In this document: positions 1 through 9,893 of the stretch, piece by piece | How the letters are laid out: each line of letters starts with the position of its first letter | Numbering within the stretch: position 1 is the stretch's first letter | Assembly: GCF_003719295.1 (NCBI RefSeq) | Contig: NZ_RFLW01000003.1 | Location: 310,001 to 374,000 of the forward strand | Source: Haliea alexandrii | GTDB lineage: Bacteria; Pseudomonadota; Gammaproteobacteria; Pseudomonadales; Halieaceae | Reading direction: 5' to 3' | DNA: 64,000 bases | Position numbers and translations under genes: made by a program | Notes under the pieces: generated by a model | The model's input: only the letters and a program-made list of their open reading frames with translations | Told to the model about the DNA's origin: nothing | Databases searched by the model: none

Positions 1-993
1 CAGGTCGAAACGACCGCCCTTCTTCACCTTGCGCGCGAGCCGCTCGGCTTTCTGTTTGTCGACCTTCTGCTCCGCTTCCTCGATCAGCGAGAGCACATCC
101 CCCATGCCGAGGATACGCGATGCCAGGCGGTCCGGGTGGAAGGGGTCCAGCGCCTGGGTTTTCTCACCCACCCCGAGGAACTTGATCGGCTTGCCAGTGA
201 TGGTGCGCACCGACAGTGCGGCACCACCGCGGGTATCCGCATCCACCTTGGTCAGGATTACACCGGTGAGGGGCAGCGCTTCGCCAAAGGCCTTGGCCGT
301 ATTGGCGGCATCCTGGCCGGTCATGGCGTCGACCACGAACAGGGTTTCCACCGGCTGGGTAACCCGGTGCAGCTCGGCAATCTCGGCCATCATGGCCTCG
401 TCGACCGCCAGCCGACCCGCAGTATCCACAATCAGCACATCGCTGAAACGGATACGGGCGTGCTCCATGGCCGCACGGGCAATATCCACCGGCGCCTGCT
501 GGGCCTCGCTGGGGAAGAAGTCCACGCCCACCTCTGCCGCCAGGGTCTCCAGCTGCTTGATTGCCGCCGGGCGATACACGTCGGCACTCACTACCGTCAC
601 CGACTTCTTGTCGCGTTCCTTGAGCAGGCGCGCCAGCTTGGCGACCGAGGTGGTCTTGCCCGCGCCCTGCAGGCCGGCCATGAGAATGATCGCCGGCGGC
701 TGCGTGGCGAGGTTCAGCCCCTCGTTGGCCGTGCCCATCACCGCTTCCAGTTCCGCCTGCACAATGCGCAGGAACGCCTGGCCCGGGCTCAGGCTCTTGC
801 TGACCTCCTGCCCCAGGGCGCGTTGCTTCACCGCCTCGACAAAATCTTTCACCACCGGCAGCGCGACATCCGCTTCCAGCAGCGCCATGCGCACTTCGCG
901 CAGCGTTTCCTGAATGTTGTCCTCGGTGAGCCGCGCCTTGCCGGTAATGGCGCGCAAACTCTGGGACAGGCGATCGGACAGACTCTCGAACAT
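1..993 (-). CDS. ffh: Signal recognition particle protein Ffh (C-terminal part beyond window edge)
   Basis: GTPase subunit of the signal recognition particle. It binds 4.5S RNA and signal peptides of nascent inner-membrane proteins and docks with FtsY. The 331 codons visible cover the helical N domain (about 1-90) and the G domain: P-loop GLQGAGKTT near residue 107, DTAGR near 190 and TKVD near 248. The methionine-rich M domain that binds RNA and signal peptide lies off the left edge. The start ATG at 991-993 matches the family's MFESLSDRL-type beginning. It is divergent from ypjD, an arrangement common in gammaproteobacteria. Partial only because of the window boundary. Confidence 0.96.
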   Translation of the reverse strand, partial: MFESLSDRLSQSLRAITGKARLTEDNIQETLREVRMALLEADVALPVVKDFVEAVKQRALGQEVSKSLSPGQAFLRIVQAELEAVMGTANEGLNLATQPPAIILMAGLQGAGKTTSVAKLARLLKERDKKSVTVVSADVYRPAAIKQLETLAAEVGVDFFPSEAQQAPVDIARAAMEHARIRFSDVLIVDTAGRLAVDEAMMAEIAELHRVTQPVETLFVVDAMTGQDAANTAKAFGEALPLTGVILTKVDADTRGGAALSVRTITGKPIKFLGVGEKTQALDPFHPDRLASRILGMGDVLSLIEEAEQKVDKQKAERLARKVKKGGRFDL

Positions 994-1060
994 CAGCGGA
1001 ACTCTCGGCAGCAGGCGGCCACTATTGCCAATGGCCGGACAAATCGGTACAAAGGTGCGC

Positions 1061-1089
1061 AGTATACGTCACCCGGGTCCAAGCCCCAA
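1061..1089 (-). promoter_or_regulatory. Candidate sigma-70 promoter for ffh
   Basis: On the minus strand TTGGGG (1084-1089) is separated by 17 bases from TATACT (1061-1066). This predicts a start of transcription near 1054 and a leader of about 60 bases before the ffh ATG at 993. The -35 box touches the ypjD start codon region. Read by eye only. Confidence 0.5.
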
Positions 1090-1091
1090 CC

Positions 1092-1895
1092 ATGCCACTG
1101 CCACTGCTCGCCATTGCTGCCGCGCTGCTCTACCTGGCCGCCGCAGGGCTCCACCTGATGCACATCCTGCAGCGCAAGCCGCGCCTCAGCACCTCGGTCA
1201 TCGCGCTGGGCGCCATTGCCTTGGTGTGTCACGCCCTGGTGGCGTGGTCGAGCATTTTCGACGAGCACAGCGTGCACCTCGGCCTCTACCGCATCCTCGC
1301 GCTGATCTCGTTTGTCATCAACCTTGCCTGCATCTCCTGGCTGGTACGCTGGCCGCTGCAGAATCTGCTGATTGTGCTGCTGCCACTGTCCGCCTCGACG
1401 GTGCTGATTTCAGCCTTTGCACCGCAAACCGGCAGCACACCCGAGGCACTCGGCCACGGCCTGCTGCTGCATATTGCGTCCTCCATTCTGGCCTATGCGG
1501 TACTGACCCTCGCCGCGGTGCAAGCCGTATTGGTCGCGATACAGGACCGGCAACTGAAACAGCACCGCGCCACCGGCATCGTCAGTTTCCTGCCACCGCT
1601 GCAACTCATGGAAACCATGCTTTTCGAGCTGGTATGGATGGGCGTTGTGCTACTCACTGTGGCTATCGCTACCGGCTTCCTCTTCGTCGACGATTTCTTT
1701 GCCCAGCATCTGGTGCATAAAACCGTGCTGACGCTGGTTGCCTGGGTGATTTACTCCACCCTGCTCTGGGGTCGCTACCAACTCGGCTGGCGCAGCCAGA
1801 CCGCGGCGCGCTTCACCATCGGGGGCTTTATTCTGCTGATGCTGGCTTTCCTCGGCTCGAAACTGGTCCTGGAACTGTTACTGCAGCGCGGATGA
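1092..1895 (+). CDS. ypjD: YpjD/CcsA-like inner membrane protein
   Basis: Integral membrane protein of the cytochrome c assembly (CcsA/CcmC-like) superfamily, 267 residues with about eight hydrophobic segments. Family signatures visible are LLLHIASSILAYAVL near residue 125 and an HKTVLTLVAWVIYSTLLWGR segment near 210, which resemble E. coli YpjD. The tryptophan-rich WWD haem-handling motif of true CcsA proteins is not seen, so a direct role in haem delivery should not be assumed. Its position between ffh and a CorB/CorC-type gene is the usual one. No strong Shine-Dalgarno precedes the ATG. Confidence 0.85.
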   Translation: MPLPLLAIAAALLYLAAAGLHLMHILQRKPRLSTSVIALGAIALVCHALVAWSSIFDEHSVHLGLYRILALISFVINLACISWLVRWPLQNLLIVLLPLSASTVLISAFAPQTGSTPEALGHGLLLHIASSILAYAVLTLAAVQAVLVAIQDRQLKQHRATGIVSFLPPLQLMETMLFELVWMGVVLLTVAIATGFLFVDDFFAQHLVHKTVLTLVAWVIYSTLLWGRYQLGWRSQTAARFTIGGFILLMLAFLGSKLVLELLLQRG

Positions 1896-1969
1896 CCCAC
1901 AGGGGTTGCCCCCACCTGCCTTTTTCTTCAAGATAACCGGTCCGCTCACGCCAAAGGTTCGCCCCCGCT

Positions 1970-3247
1970 TTGAACGAAGCCCCGCTGGGTCTCCTGTCGT
2001 CCATCCTGGTTGTTCTCATTCTCCTGTCTGGTTTCTTCTCCAGCTCGGAAACCGGCATGATGTCACTCAACCGCTACCGGCTGAAGCACCTCAGGAAGCA
2101 GCAGCATCGCGGCGCACGGCGCGCCAGCAAGCTGCTGGACCGCCCGGACCGGCTGATTGGCTTGATCCTGATCGGCAACAACGCAGTCAATATTCTGGCC
2201 TCCGCCATTGCCACCGTCATCGCCATTCGCCTGTGGGGCGATGCGGGTATCGCCATCGCCACCATCTGCCTCACACTGGTGATCCTGGTGTTCGCCGAAA
2301 TCACCCCGAAAACCATCGCCGCGTTGTACCCGGAGCGCATCGCCTTCCCGGCCAGTGTGATTCTGCTGCCTCTGATGAAGGCGATGTACCCGGTGGTGTG
2401 GCTGGTGAACGGGGTTACCAACGGACTCCTGCGCCTGCTTGGCGTCGATGCCGGCGCCGCCAAGGAAGAACATGTCTCTTCCGAGGAATTGCGCACCATC
2501 GTGACTGAGGCCGGCGCGCTGATTCCACCCCGACATCGCGGTATGTTGCTGAATATCCTCGACCTTGAGGAAGTCAGCGTGGACGATGTGATGGTACCGC
2601 GCAATGACGTCTACGGTATCGATCTGGACGAGAGCGATGATGAAATCCTGCGCTGTCTGCAGGCCTCCACTCACACCCGGTTGCCGGTCTGGCGCGACGA
2701 CATCAATAACATCGTCGGCGTGCTGCATCTGCGCAACCTGAGCCGGGTCATCGACAAGCATGGCCTGGACCGCGGGGCACTGGAACGAGAGATGGACGAA
2801 CCCTACTTCATCCCCGAAAGCACGCCACTGCACACGCAATTGCTGCACTTCCAAAAGAACAAGCTGCGCCTGGCGATCGTGGTGGACGAATACGGCGAGG
2901 TGATGGGTATAGTTGCCCTGGAAGACATTCTGGAAGAGATCGTCGGCGAATTCACCTCGCGCATGAGCGACACCGGGGACAGCATTTTCGCCCAACGCGA
3001 CGGCAGCTACATCATTGCCGGCAATGCCAACCTGCGCGACGTCAACAAGGCCCTGGACTGGGACCTGCCCACCGACGGGCCCAAAACCCTGAGCGGCCTG
3101 ATTCTGGAATACCTGGAGTCATTCCCGGCGGGCAATGCCTGCCTGGCGATCGCCGGCTACCGGCTGGAAATTCTGGAGCTGCAGGGCAATGTGGTGCAAT
3201 CGGTCCTCGCCTCCGCCGTTGACGGCAAAGGCAGAGCCCGGCACTGA
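1970..3247 (+). CDS. HlyC/CorC (CNNM) family transporter with CBS pair
   Basis: Membrane protein of the CorB/CorC/YtfL family, linked in characterised members to magnesium or cobalt export and resistance. The 425 residues run as a DUF21/CNNM transmembrane domain (about 1-190), a CBS-domain pair (about 205-330, including the segment DVMVPRNDVYGIDLDE) and a C-terminal CorC_HlyC domain (about 340-415). The start is taken as TTG at 1970 because the family typically opens with a short peptide before the first helix and the SSSETGMMSLNRYR motif. No ATG lies upstream in frame, and the ribosome site is weak. Substrate cannot be told from sequence. Confidence 0.88.
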   Translation: MNEAPLGLLSSILVVLILLSGFFSSSETGMMSLNRYRLKHLRKQQHRGARRASKLLDRPDRLIGLILIGNNAVNILASAIATVIAIRLWGDAGIAIATICLTLVILVFAEITPKTIAALYPERIAFPASVILLPLMKAMYPVVWLVNGVTNGLLRLLGVDAGAAKEEHVSSEELRTIVTEAGALIPPRHRGMLLNILDLEEVSVDDVMVPRNDVYGIDLDESDDEILRCLQASTHTRLPVWRDDINNIVGVLHLRNLSRVIDKHGLDRGALEREMDEPYFIPESTPLHTQLLHFQKNKLRLAIVVDEYGEVMGIVALEDILEEIVGEFTSRMSDTGDSIFAQRDGSYIIAGNANLRDVNKALDWDLPTDGPKTLSGLILEYLESFPAGNACLAIAGYRLEILELQGNVVQSVLASAVDGKGRARH

Positions 3248-3251
3248 CTGA

Positions 3252-3443
3252 CTAGCGCAGCTGCGGTTTATCGTCCGCCAGACGCCGGTCTGCAGCGCGC
3301 AGCAACATGTCACGCTTCTGCTCCGGGCTGGCCATAAACCAGTCCGTAATTTCATCGGCGCTGCGATAGCAACCCAGGCAGATATCGTTCTCGTCCAGCA
3401 GGCAGACGGAGATGCAGGGCGACGCGGGTTCGGCTTGCGTCAT
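3252..3443 (-). CDS. DUF1289 small cysteine-motif protein
   Basis: A 63-residue protein with the DUF1289 pattern: CISVC near the N terminus, then ICLGCYRSADEITDW. The four cysteines suggest a bound metal or a small zinc-ribbon-like fold, which is inference. Its ATG overlaps the stop of the carbonic-anhydrase-like gene by one base (TGATG), so it is probably translated by coupling as the last gene of the queA-tgt-nudix-gammaCA run. A longer in-frame reading extends upstream but lies inside the previous gene and has no family resemblance. Confidence 0.85.
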   Translation of the reverse strand: MTQAEPASPCISVCLLDENDICLGCYRSADEITDWFMASPEQKRDMLLRAADRRLADDKPQLR

Positions 3444-3967
3444 CACGCCTGCTCCTGCAAGCCGCGCAGAAACCGCGCCGCATTCTGCACATAATGCTCG
3501 GCATTGAGGCCCACAGCCGCCTGCTCTTCGGCAGAAAACTGCCGCTTCACTTTCGCCGGCGCGCCCAGCACTAAACTGCCGTCCGGTATTTCCATGCCTT
3601 CCGTCACCAGCGCCCCCGCACCGATCAGGCAATTGCGACCCACTTTCGCCCCGTTCAGCACGATGGCGCCAATGCCCACCAGCGCACCATCGCCAATCGT
3701 GCAACCGTGGAGCATCGCCTTGTGGCCCACTGTGACGTTGGCACCGACGACCATCGGGAAACCCGGGTCTGCATGGAGTACGGCGCCATCCTGAATGTTG
3801 CTGCCGGCGCCCACTTCAATGCGTTCTGCATCACCGCGCAGTACACAGCTGAACCAGACACTGCTGTTCTCGTGCAGGGTGACATCACCAATCACTGCCG
3901 CATTGGGCGCAATAAAGTGCCCATCGCCTACCAGCGTTACCGACTGCCCATCGAGGCTGTACTTCAT
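3443..3967 (-). CDS. Gamma-carbonic anhydrase family protein (YrdA/PaaY-like hexapeptide protein)
   Basis: A 174-residue left-handed beta-helix protein with hexapeptide repeats (for example IGDGALVGIGAIVLNGAKVG). The presumptive zinc histidines sit in VLHADPG and VGHKAMLHG, and the conserved RGDAERIEVG segment is present. Family members are gamma-carbonic anhydrases or YrdA/PaaY-like thioesterases; sequence alone does not separate these. The ATG at 3967 has a good AAGGAG site. The ATG overlaps the stop of the Nudix gene by four bases (ATGA). Confidence 0.9.
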   Translation of the reverse strand: MKYSLDGQSVTLVGDGHFIAPNAAVIGDVTLHENSSVWFSCVLRGDAERIEVGAGSNIQDGAVLHADPGFPMVVGANVTVGHKAMLHGCTIGDGALVGIGAIVLNGAKVGRNCLIGAGALVTEGMEIPDGSLVLGAPAKVKRQFSAEEQAAVGLNAEHYVQNAARFLRGLQEQA

Positions 3968-4572
3968 TCCAAATTCTCCTTGAATGTCGACACATCCAGC
4001 TCTGCCTGCAGGCCCAGGTTGACCAGCAGCAACAGTGCGCGGGCCGAAGTGCCCCATACCGTATCATGCGGCAGGCGAAAATGTGGCACCGGCAGTGCCT
4101 GACCGCTGGTGGGTTCGTTCATGTAGCGTACGTGCCAGCCTGCCGGGTTGGTGAAACAATCCAGCCGCGGCAATATCAGTTCGGCAACTTCACCGGGGTC
4201 CGCGCGCAGTGTCAGCGAGGCAGGAATACTCGCTACGCAGGGATGAATGGTATAACCGCTGCGCGTGAGCAGGGGCGGCAACTCGCCCAGAGGGCACACC
4301 GCTTCGGGCGGGCATGCCACCTCCTCGAAGGCCTCGCGCAGTGCGGTATCCCAGGGGCCGGCATCGTGCACCTCCCGCTTGCCACCGGGAAAAGCGATTT
4401 CACCCGGGTGCAGGGACAAATGCAGGGCGCGCCTGCCCAGCAGCACACGGGGATGCTCCTCGTCGGTCAGCGCCACCAGCACCCCCGCCTGACGTCCACT
4501 GCCGGCCCAGGGCGCGCGCAGCATGGGCAAGCCTGTCCGCAACCGCTCAAACAGCTGCGCGGACGTGCTCAC
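3964..4572 (-). CDS. Nudix hydrolase, CoA pyrophosphatase type
   Basis: A 202-residue Nudix hydrolase of the CoA pyrophosphatase (NudL/UPF0035) subfamily, expected to split CoA or derivatives into phosphopantetheine and 3',5'-ADP. The Nudix helix is recognisable as GGKREVHD followed by ALREAFEEVAC, and the NuCoA motif LLTRSGYTIHP lies downstream. The glycine that usually follows REUxEE is alanine here (EEVAC), a departure from consensus although the REAFEE metal ligands are kept. It follows tgt closely and overlaps the next gene, so it belongs to the same operon. Confidence 0.9.
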   Translation of the reverse strand: MSTSAQLFERLRTGLPMLRAPWAGSGRQAGVLVALTDEEHPRVLLGRRALHLSLHPGEIAFPGGKREVHDAGPWDTALREAFEEVACPPEAVCPLGELPPLLTRSGYTIHPCVASIPASLTLRADPGEVAELILPRLDCFTNPAGWHVRYMNEPTSGQALPVPHFRLPHDTVWGTSARALLLLVNLGLQAELDVSTFKENLE

Positions 4573-4575
4573 GAA

Positions 4576-6764
<2,189 letters not shown>

Positions 6765-6766
6765 CG

Positions 6767-6792
6767 AAAAAAAAGCCGGCCTCAAGCCGGCT
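6767..6792 (-). terminator. Rho-independent terminator after the 85-aa gene
   Basis: On the minus strand a 7-bp stem AGCCGGC with loop TTGAG closes with GCCGGCT, followed at once by a run of eight T. It lies immediately before the queA start codon, so it ends the small upstream gene's transcript. Read-through or a separate promoter must supply queA. Confidence 0.8.
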
Positions 6793-6811
6793 CCCTGCTC
6801 CGAGTGGACGC

Positions 6812-7069
6812 TCAGGCTTCGGCATCGCCTTCCGCCGCGGGTGCGTCTGCCTCGGCAGTCGCTTCCTCAGTCGCTTCTTCGGTTGCTTCCTCTGCGGGTG
6901 CTTCCACCGGCTTCGGTGCCGGCGCTTTTACCAGGCCTTCAGCAGACAGAATCCGCACTTTTTCCTCGCCGTTGACCGGCTTGCGGTTGGCATCCTTCAC
7001 TGCATAGCGCTCGTCACCACGCTGGAAAATGCTGTACTCGTCCGTCTTCTTGACCAATTTCATTGCCAT
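6812..7069 (-). CDS. Small hypothetical protein with acidic Ala/Glu tail
   Basis: An 85-residue protein not matched to a named family. A basic, structured-looking N-terminal half ([21 protein letters not shown]...) is followed by a low-complexity tail of EEAT repeats and alanines (about residues 50-85). The ATG at 7069 has a clear AAGGAG site; a second methionine two codons later is the alternative. It has its own downstream hairpin terminator, which argues for a real, independently expressed gene. The tail is probably disordered. No function is assigned. Confidence 0.75.
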   Translation of the reverse strand: MAMKLVKKTDEYSIFQRGDERYAVKDANRKPVNGEEKVRILSAEGLVKAPAPKPVEAPAEEATEEATEEATAEADAPAAEGDAEA

Positions 7070-7189
7070 GCTCTTTTCTCCTTCGATACTCAGAATGTCG
7101 GCCCCGGAGGCGCCACCCATGCCCGTGCGGCAATCCGCACAAGCCGGGCGAAGTCTACCCGCAAACCGCCTGAAGGTTAAGGAAAATCA

Positions 7190-7217
7190 TTGCAGGAACA
7201 GCGCGGGTTGCTATAAT
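7190..7217 (+). promoter_or_regulatory. Sigma-70 promoter of tRNA-Leu
   Basis: TTGCAG (7190-7195), 16-base spacer, TATAAT (7212-7217), followed by a GC-rich CGCGCCC discriminator typical of stringently controlled stable-RNA promoters. The tRNA begins 43 bases after the -10 box. Confidence 0.75.
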
Positions 7218-7259
7218 CGCGCCCTCTCCACGGGCTGCCCTGCGGCACCCGCACTCTTT

Positions 7260-7346
7260 GCCGGAGTGGTGAAATTGGTAGACACAGGGGATTCAAAATC
7301 CCCCGCCGTAAAAAGCGTGCCGGTTCGAGTCCGGCCTCCGGTACCA
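7260..7346 (+). tRNA. tRNA-Leu (anticodon CAA), CCA encoded
   Basis: An 87-base class II tRNA. The acceptor stem GCCGGAG pairs with CTCCGGT (one G-T pair), followed by discriminator A and an encoded CCA at 7344-7346. The anticodon arm is GGGGA-TTCAAAA-TCCCC, giving anticodon CAA for UUG codons. A long variable arm and a GGTTCGAGTCC T-arm are visible. A sigma-70 promoter lies upstream, and a hairpin at 7359-7378 follows. Confidence 0.95.
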
Positions 7347-7370
7347 AACATTGTCCTGCGGCACGCTAGC
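7325..7370 (+). repeat. 46-bp direct repeat, copy 1 (tRNA 3' end plus flank)
   Basis: From the T-arm of tRNA-Leu through its CCA and 24 bases beyond. An identical 46-base copy lies at 7396-7441, 71 bases downstream. Confidence 0.9.
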
Positions 7371-7378
7371 GCGTGCCG
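7359..7378 (+). terminator. Stem-loop after tRNA-Leu
   Basis: Perfect 8-bp stem CGGCACGC / GCGTGCCG with a TAGC loop, starting 13 bases after the tRNA CCA. No T-run follows, so it may be a processing or Rho-type end rather than a classical intrinsic terminator. The left arm falls inside the 46-bp repeat. Confidence 0.45.
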
Positions 7379-7395
7379 GCCGATATGTCGGACCA

Positions 7396-7441
7396 TCGAG
7401 TCCGGCCTCCGGTACCAAACATTGTCCTGCGGCACGCTAGC
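7396..7441 (+). repeat. 46-bp direct repeat, copy 2 (tRNA 3'-end fragment)
   Basis: Perfect copy of 7325-7370, containing the tRNA-Leu T-arm 3' half, acceptor 3' strand and CCA without the rest of a tRNA. It is a pseudo-tRNA tail, left by tandem duplication, loss of a second tRNA copy, or an old integration event. Confidence 0.9.
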
Positions 7442-7558
7442 CTAGGGCCAACAACATCTACCCTCAAACTCCGGTATCATCTTAACTGGCCGAGCAACGT
7501 GTGCACCTCACCCTGAAGATCGGCTGCGCTACTGGCAGGATCAGCAGAGGGCGTGATG

Positions 7559-8038
7559 ATGAGCAGCTCAAACACAGGGAAAAGCGGCAGTAACCCCCGC
7601 CTCGCCCGCTTCGCATGGCTACTCGACAGCAGTATTCCCCTGCCCTTCGGCCGCAGTATTGGGCTGGACGGCATCATTGGCCTGATTCCGGGTCTCGGCG
7701 ATGCAGTCGGTGCGGCCCTGTCCTCAATCATCATCTTTGCCGCCTGGCGCAGCGGTGCCCCCGGCGCCGTATTGCTGCGCATGACGGGCAATGTCGCCGT
7801 TGAATCGCTTGTCGGCACCATACCGCTCTTGGGCGACCTGTTCGACTTCGCCTTCAAGGCCAACCAGCGCAACGTCAAGCTTTTGCAGCGTTGCGAGCAC
7901 GACGCCCGTGGCGCACAGCGACGCAGCCGCTGGGTCATTGCGGCTACGCTGGCTATCGGGTTGCTCCTACTGTTCGCGCTACTGGCTGCCGTCACCTTTA
8001 TTGGCGTGAGCTTGTTCCAACTGCTCACGGGGAACTGA
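7559..8038 (+). CDS. DUF4112 membrane protein
   Basis: A 159-residue protein with the DUF4112 signature LDGIIGLIPGLGDAVGAALS and a second GTIPLLGDLFDFAFKANQRN motif. Hydrophobic segments lie near residues 45-75 and 130-155, so it is an inner-membrane protein. Function of the family is unknown. An AGAGGG site lies seven bases before the ATG at 7559; an ATG one codon earlier is possible. It sits between the tRNA and a DUF2177 gene in the same direction, 38 bases apart. Confidence 0.85.
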   Translation: MSSSNTGKSGSNPRLARFAWLLDSSIPLPFGRSIGLDGIIGLIPGLGDAVGAALSSIIIFAAWRSGAPGAVLLRMTGNVAVESLVGTIPLLGDLFDFAFKANQRNVKLLQRCEHDARGAQRRSRWVIAATLAIGLLLLFALLAAVTFIGVSLFQLLTGN

Positions 8039-8076
8039 GCGCAGGCCTAACAGACAACGCAATGGAGTAAGCAACA

Positions 8077-8475
8077 ATGATTACATTTCTGAAGCCCTAC
8101 CTGACTGTCCTGATCGCTTTTCTTGCCATTGATGCTGTATGGATCGGGGCCGTTGTGAGCAAATACTATAGTCAGGAGTTGGGCGAACTGATGCGCGAAA
8201 GCCCGAATTTTGCCGCCGCCGGCATCTTCTATCTCTTTTATGCGGCCGGCATCGTGATGCTGGCGGTCACACCAGCGGTGAACGCGGGGCAGTTACGCAT
8301 CGCACTCATCAACGGCGCGGTGTTGGGTGCGCTGGCCTACGGGACCTACACCGTCACCAATTACGCCATATTGCACCGCTGGAGCCTGGGCCTGGTTGGC
8401 TCAGACATCCTCTGGGGCGCCTTTCTCACTGCAGCATCCGCGGGCCTGGGTTACTGGGCAGCGGCGCGGCCATAG
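8077..8475 (+). CDS. DUF2177 family membrane protein
   Basis: A 132-residue inner-membrane protein with four predicted helices. DUF2177 hallmarks are AIDAVWIGAVVSKYYSQELG near the N terminus, GALAYGTYTVTNYAILHRW in the middle and SDILWGAFLTAASAGLGYW at the end. The ATG has a GGAG site nine bases upstream. Function unknown. It is probably co-transcribed with the DUF4112 gene. Confidence 0.88.
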   Translation: MITFLKPYLTVLIAFLAIDAVWIGAVVSKYYSQELGELMRESPNFAAAGIFYLFYAAGIVMLAVTPAVNAGQLRIALINGAVLGALAYGTYTVTNYAILHRWSLGLVGSDILWGAFLTAASAGLGYWAAARP

Positions 8476-8480
8476 CCGTC

Positions 8481-9851
8481 CTAATCGCCTTCTTCCACCG
8501 GTAACCCCATTGTCAGCCAGGCGCTCATGCCGCCAATCAGGTTGCGCACATCCTGAAATCCGGCACGTTGCAGGATACTCACGCCCAGCCCGGCGCGATG
8601 ACCTACGCCGCAGGTCACTATCACCGGCGCCTGTTTATCGAGGTCGAGGCTGGCAACACCATCCTCAAGATGACCAACATACAGCGACTTTGCGCCTTCG
8701 ATGTGAGCGGCCGCAAATTCATCCGGCTCGCGCACATCAAGAACTTGGTAGGCGGCGCCCTCAGCGTTCAATTCAGTGGGGGTAATGGCGCCGGAACGTT
8801 GCACAGTCTGTCCCGACTTGCGCCAATTCCCGAAGCCATCAGCCAGCGCACCCACAACGTTATCCAGCCCGATCCGGGCAAGGTGCGCAGCAGCCTCGGC
8901 AATGTCTTCTCCACGGTCGGTCACCAGCATGACAGGGTCATTTTCGTCTGCCATCCAACCGCCAAACACCGGCAAGCCATCCAGCCAGATACTGTAGGCA
9001 CCTTCCACATGCCCGCCGGCAAAGGCCTCCGGTTCCCGCGTATCGTAGACTGTAGCGCCGCCCATGCCACGCGCGAACTCTTCCGGGCCCATCATGCTGA
9101 CCATACCCAGTGGCTTGTCCAGCGGTTTGCCGCCTTCGAGGTTGAGCCGTTCCATAATCCTGAAATAGGGGGGCCGCGGCAGTCGCTCACTGCCTTTATC
9201 GCGGGCGAAGGTATCGCGGTCTTTGGTAAACACCACGTTATAGCGCTTTTCCTCACCCAGTGTGGACATCGGTCGCTCCGCCATGCCGCTGCCGCAAACC
9301 GAGCCAGGACCATGCGCTGGCATGACCAATGCGGTATCACCGAGGTCGGCCAGCTTCTCGTGCACCGAGTCGTATAACAGCGCCGCATTCTCTACGGACT
9401 TTGCTGCATCTGGCAGGTCGGTGCGGCCCGTTTCGCCGAAAAACAGAGTATCTCCGGTAAAAACACACCATGCGGCGCTGGCATCGGCGCTGAATACGGC
9501 GTAGCACATGCTCTCCGGCGTGTGCCCCGGCGTGCTCAGCGCTTTCACGCGCAGTGAGCCGAAGTCGAACTCATCGCCATCCCCCAGGCGCACATCGCCT
9601 CGCCCAAAGCATTCATGTGTTCCGTTGACCACCTGGGCTCCGGTCACACGCGCCAAATGTGATGACCCCATTACAAAGTCTTCCTGACGATGGGTTTCCA
9701 GCACGTGGGTGATTTTCGCTCCAAGCTCCTGCGCTTTGTGCAGGTAGACATCGATGTCCCTCCGCGGGTCGACCACCAGCGCGCTGGCCCCGTCCGACAG
9801 CAGGTATGAAAAATGGGCAATGCCCGGCGTTTCGAGTCGTTCCAGCTTCAT
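8481..9851 (-). CDS. MBL-fold hydrolase fused to two rhodanese domains
   Basis: A 456-residue protein of the persulfide dioxygenase/SdoA-like group: metallo-beta-lactamase fold (about 1-245) then two rhodanese domains (about 260-350 and 365-452). Later metal-site elements (STPGHTPES, FTGDTLFFGETGRTDL, MPAHGPGS) are present. The first motif reads THRQEDF instead of THxHxDH, so the second and third histidines are Gln and Phe; variants of this kind occur in related proteins. Only the second rhodanese keeps a catalytic-loop cysteine (VTCGVGHRAG); the first has VTDRGED. A sulfur-transfer or persulfide role is plausible. The ATG at 9851 has AGGAGG nine bases upstream; a GTG two codons earlier is too close to it. 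Confidence 0.85.
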   Translation of the reverse strand: MKLERLETPGIAHFSYLLSDGASALVVDPRRDIDVYLHKAQELGAKITHVLETHRQEDFVMGSSHLARVTGAQVVNGTHECFGRGDVRLGDGDEFDFGSLRVKALSTPGHTPESMCYAVFSADASAAWCVFTGDTLFFGETGRTDLPDAAKSVENAALLYDSVHEKLADLGDTALVMPAHGPGSVCGSGMAERPMSTLGEEKRYNVVFTKDRDTFARDKGSERLPRPPYFRIMERLNLEGGKPLDKPLGMVSMMGPEEFARGMGGATVYDTREPEAFAGGHVEGAYSIWLDGLPVFGGWMADENDPVMLVTDRGEDIAEAAAHLARIGLDNVVGALADGFGNWRKSGQTVQRSGAITPTELNAEGAAYQVLDVREPDEFAAAHIEGAKSLYVGHLEDGVASLDLDKQAPVIVTCGVGHRAGLGVSILQRAGFQDVRNLIGGMSAWLTMGLPVEEGD

Positions 9852-9893
9852 GGTCACGTTCCTCCTGAATCAAGGGGTTGAAATGGGGACCTG

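Noticed and set aside
136-1158. Plus-strand 340-codon reading over ffh
   Set aside because: Antisense shadow of ffh; composition (His/Gln/Arg rich) is typical of reversed GC-rich genes and ffh is unmistakable.
2063-2995. Minus-strand 310-codon reading over the CorC-like gene
   Set aside because: Antisense shadow; the plus-strand protein has clear CNNM, CBS and CorC domains.
7325-7441. Functional phage or island attachment pair
   Set aside because: Only 71 bases separate the copies and no integrase is nearby; kept as a repeat with an open origin.
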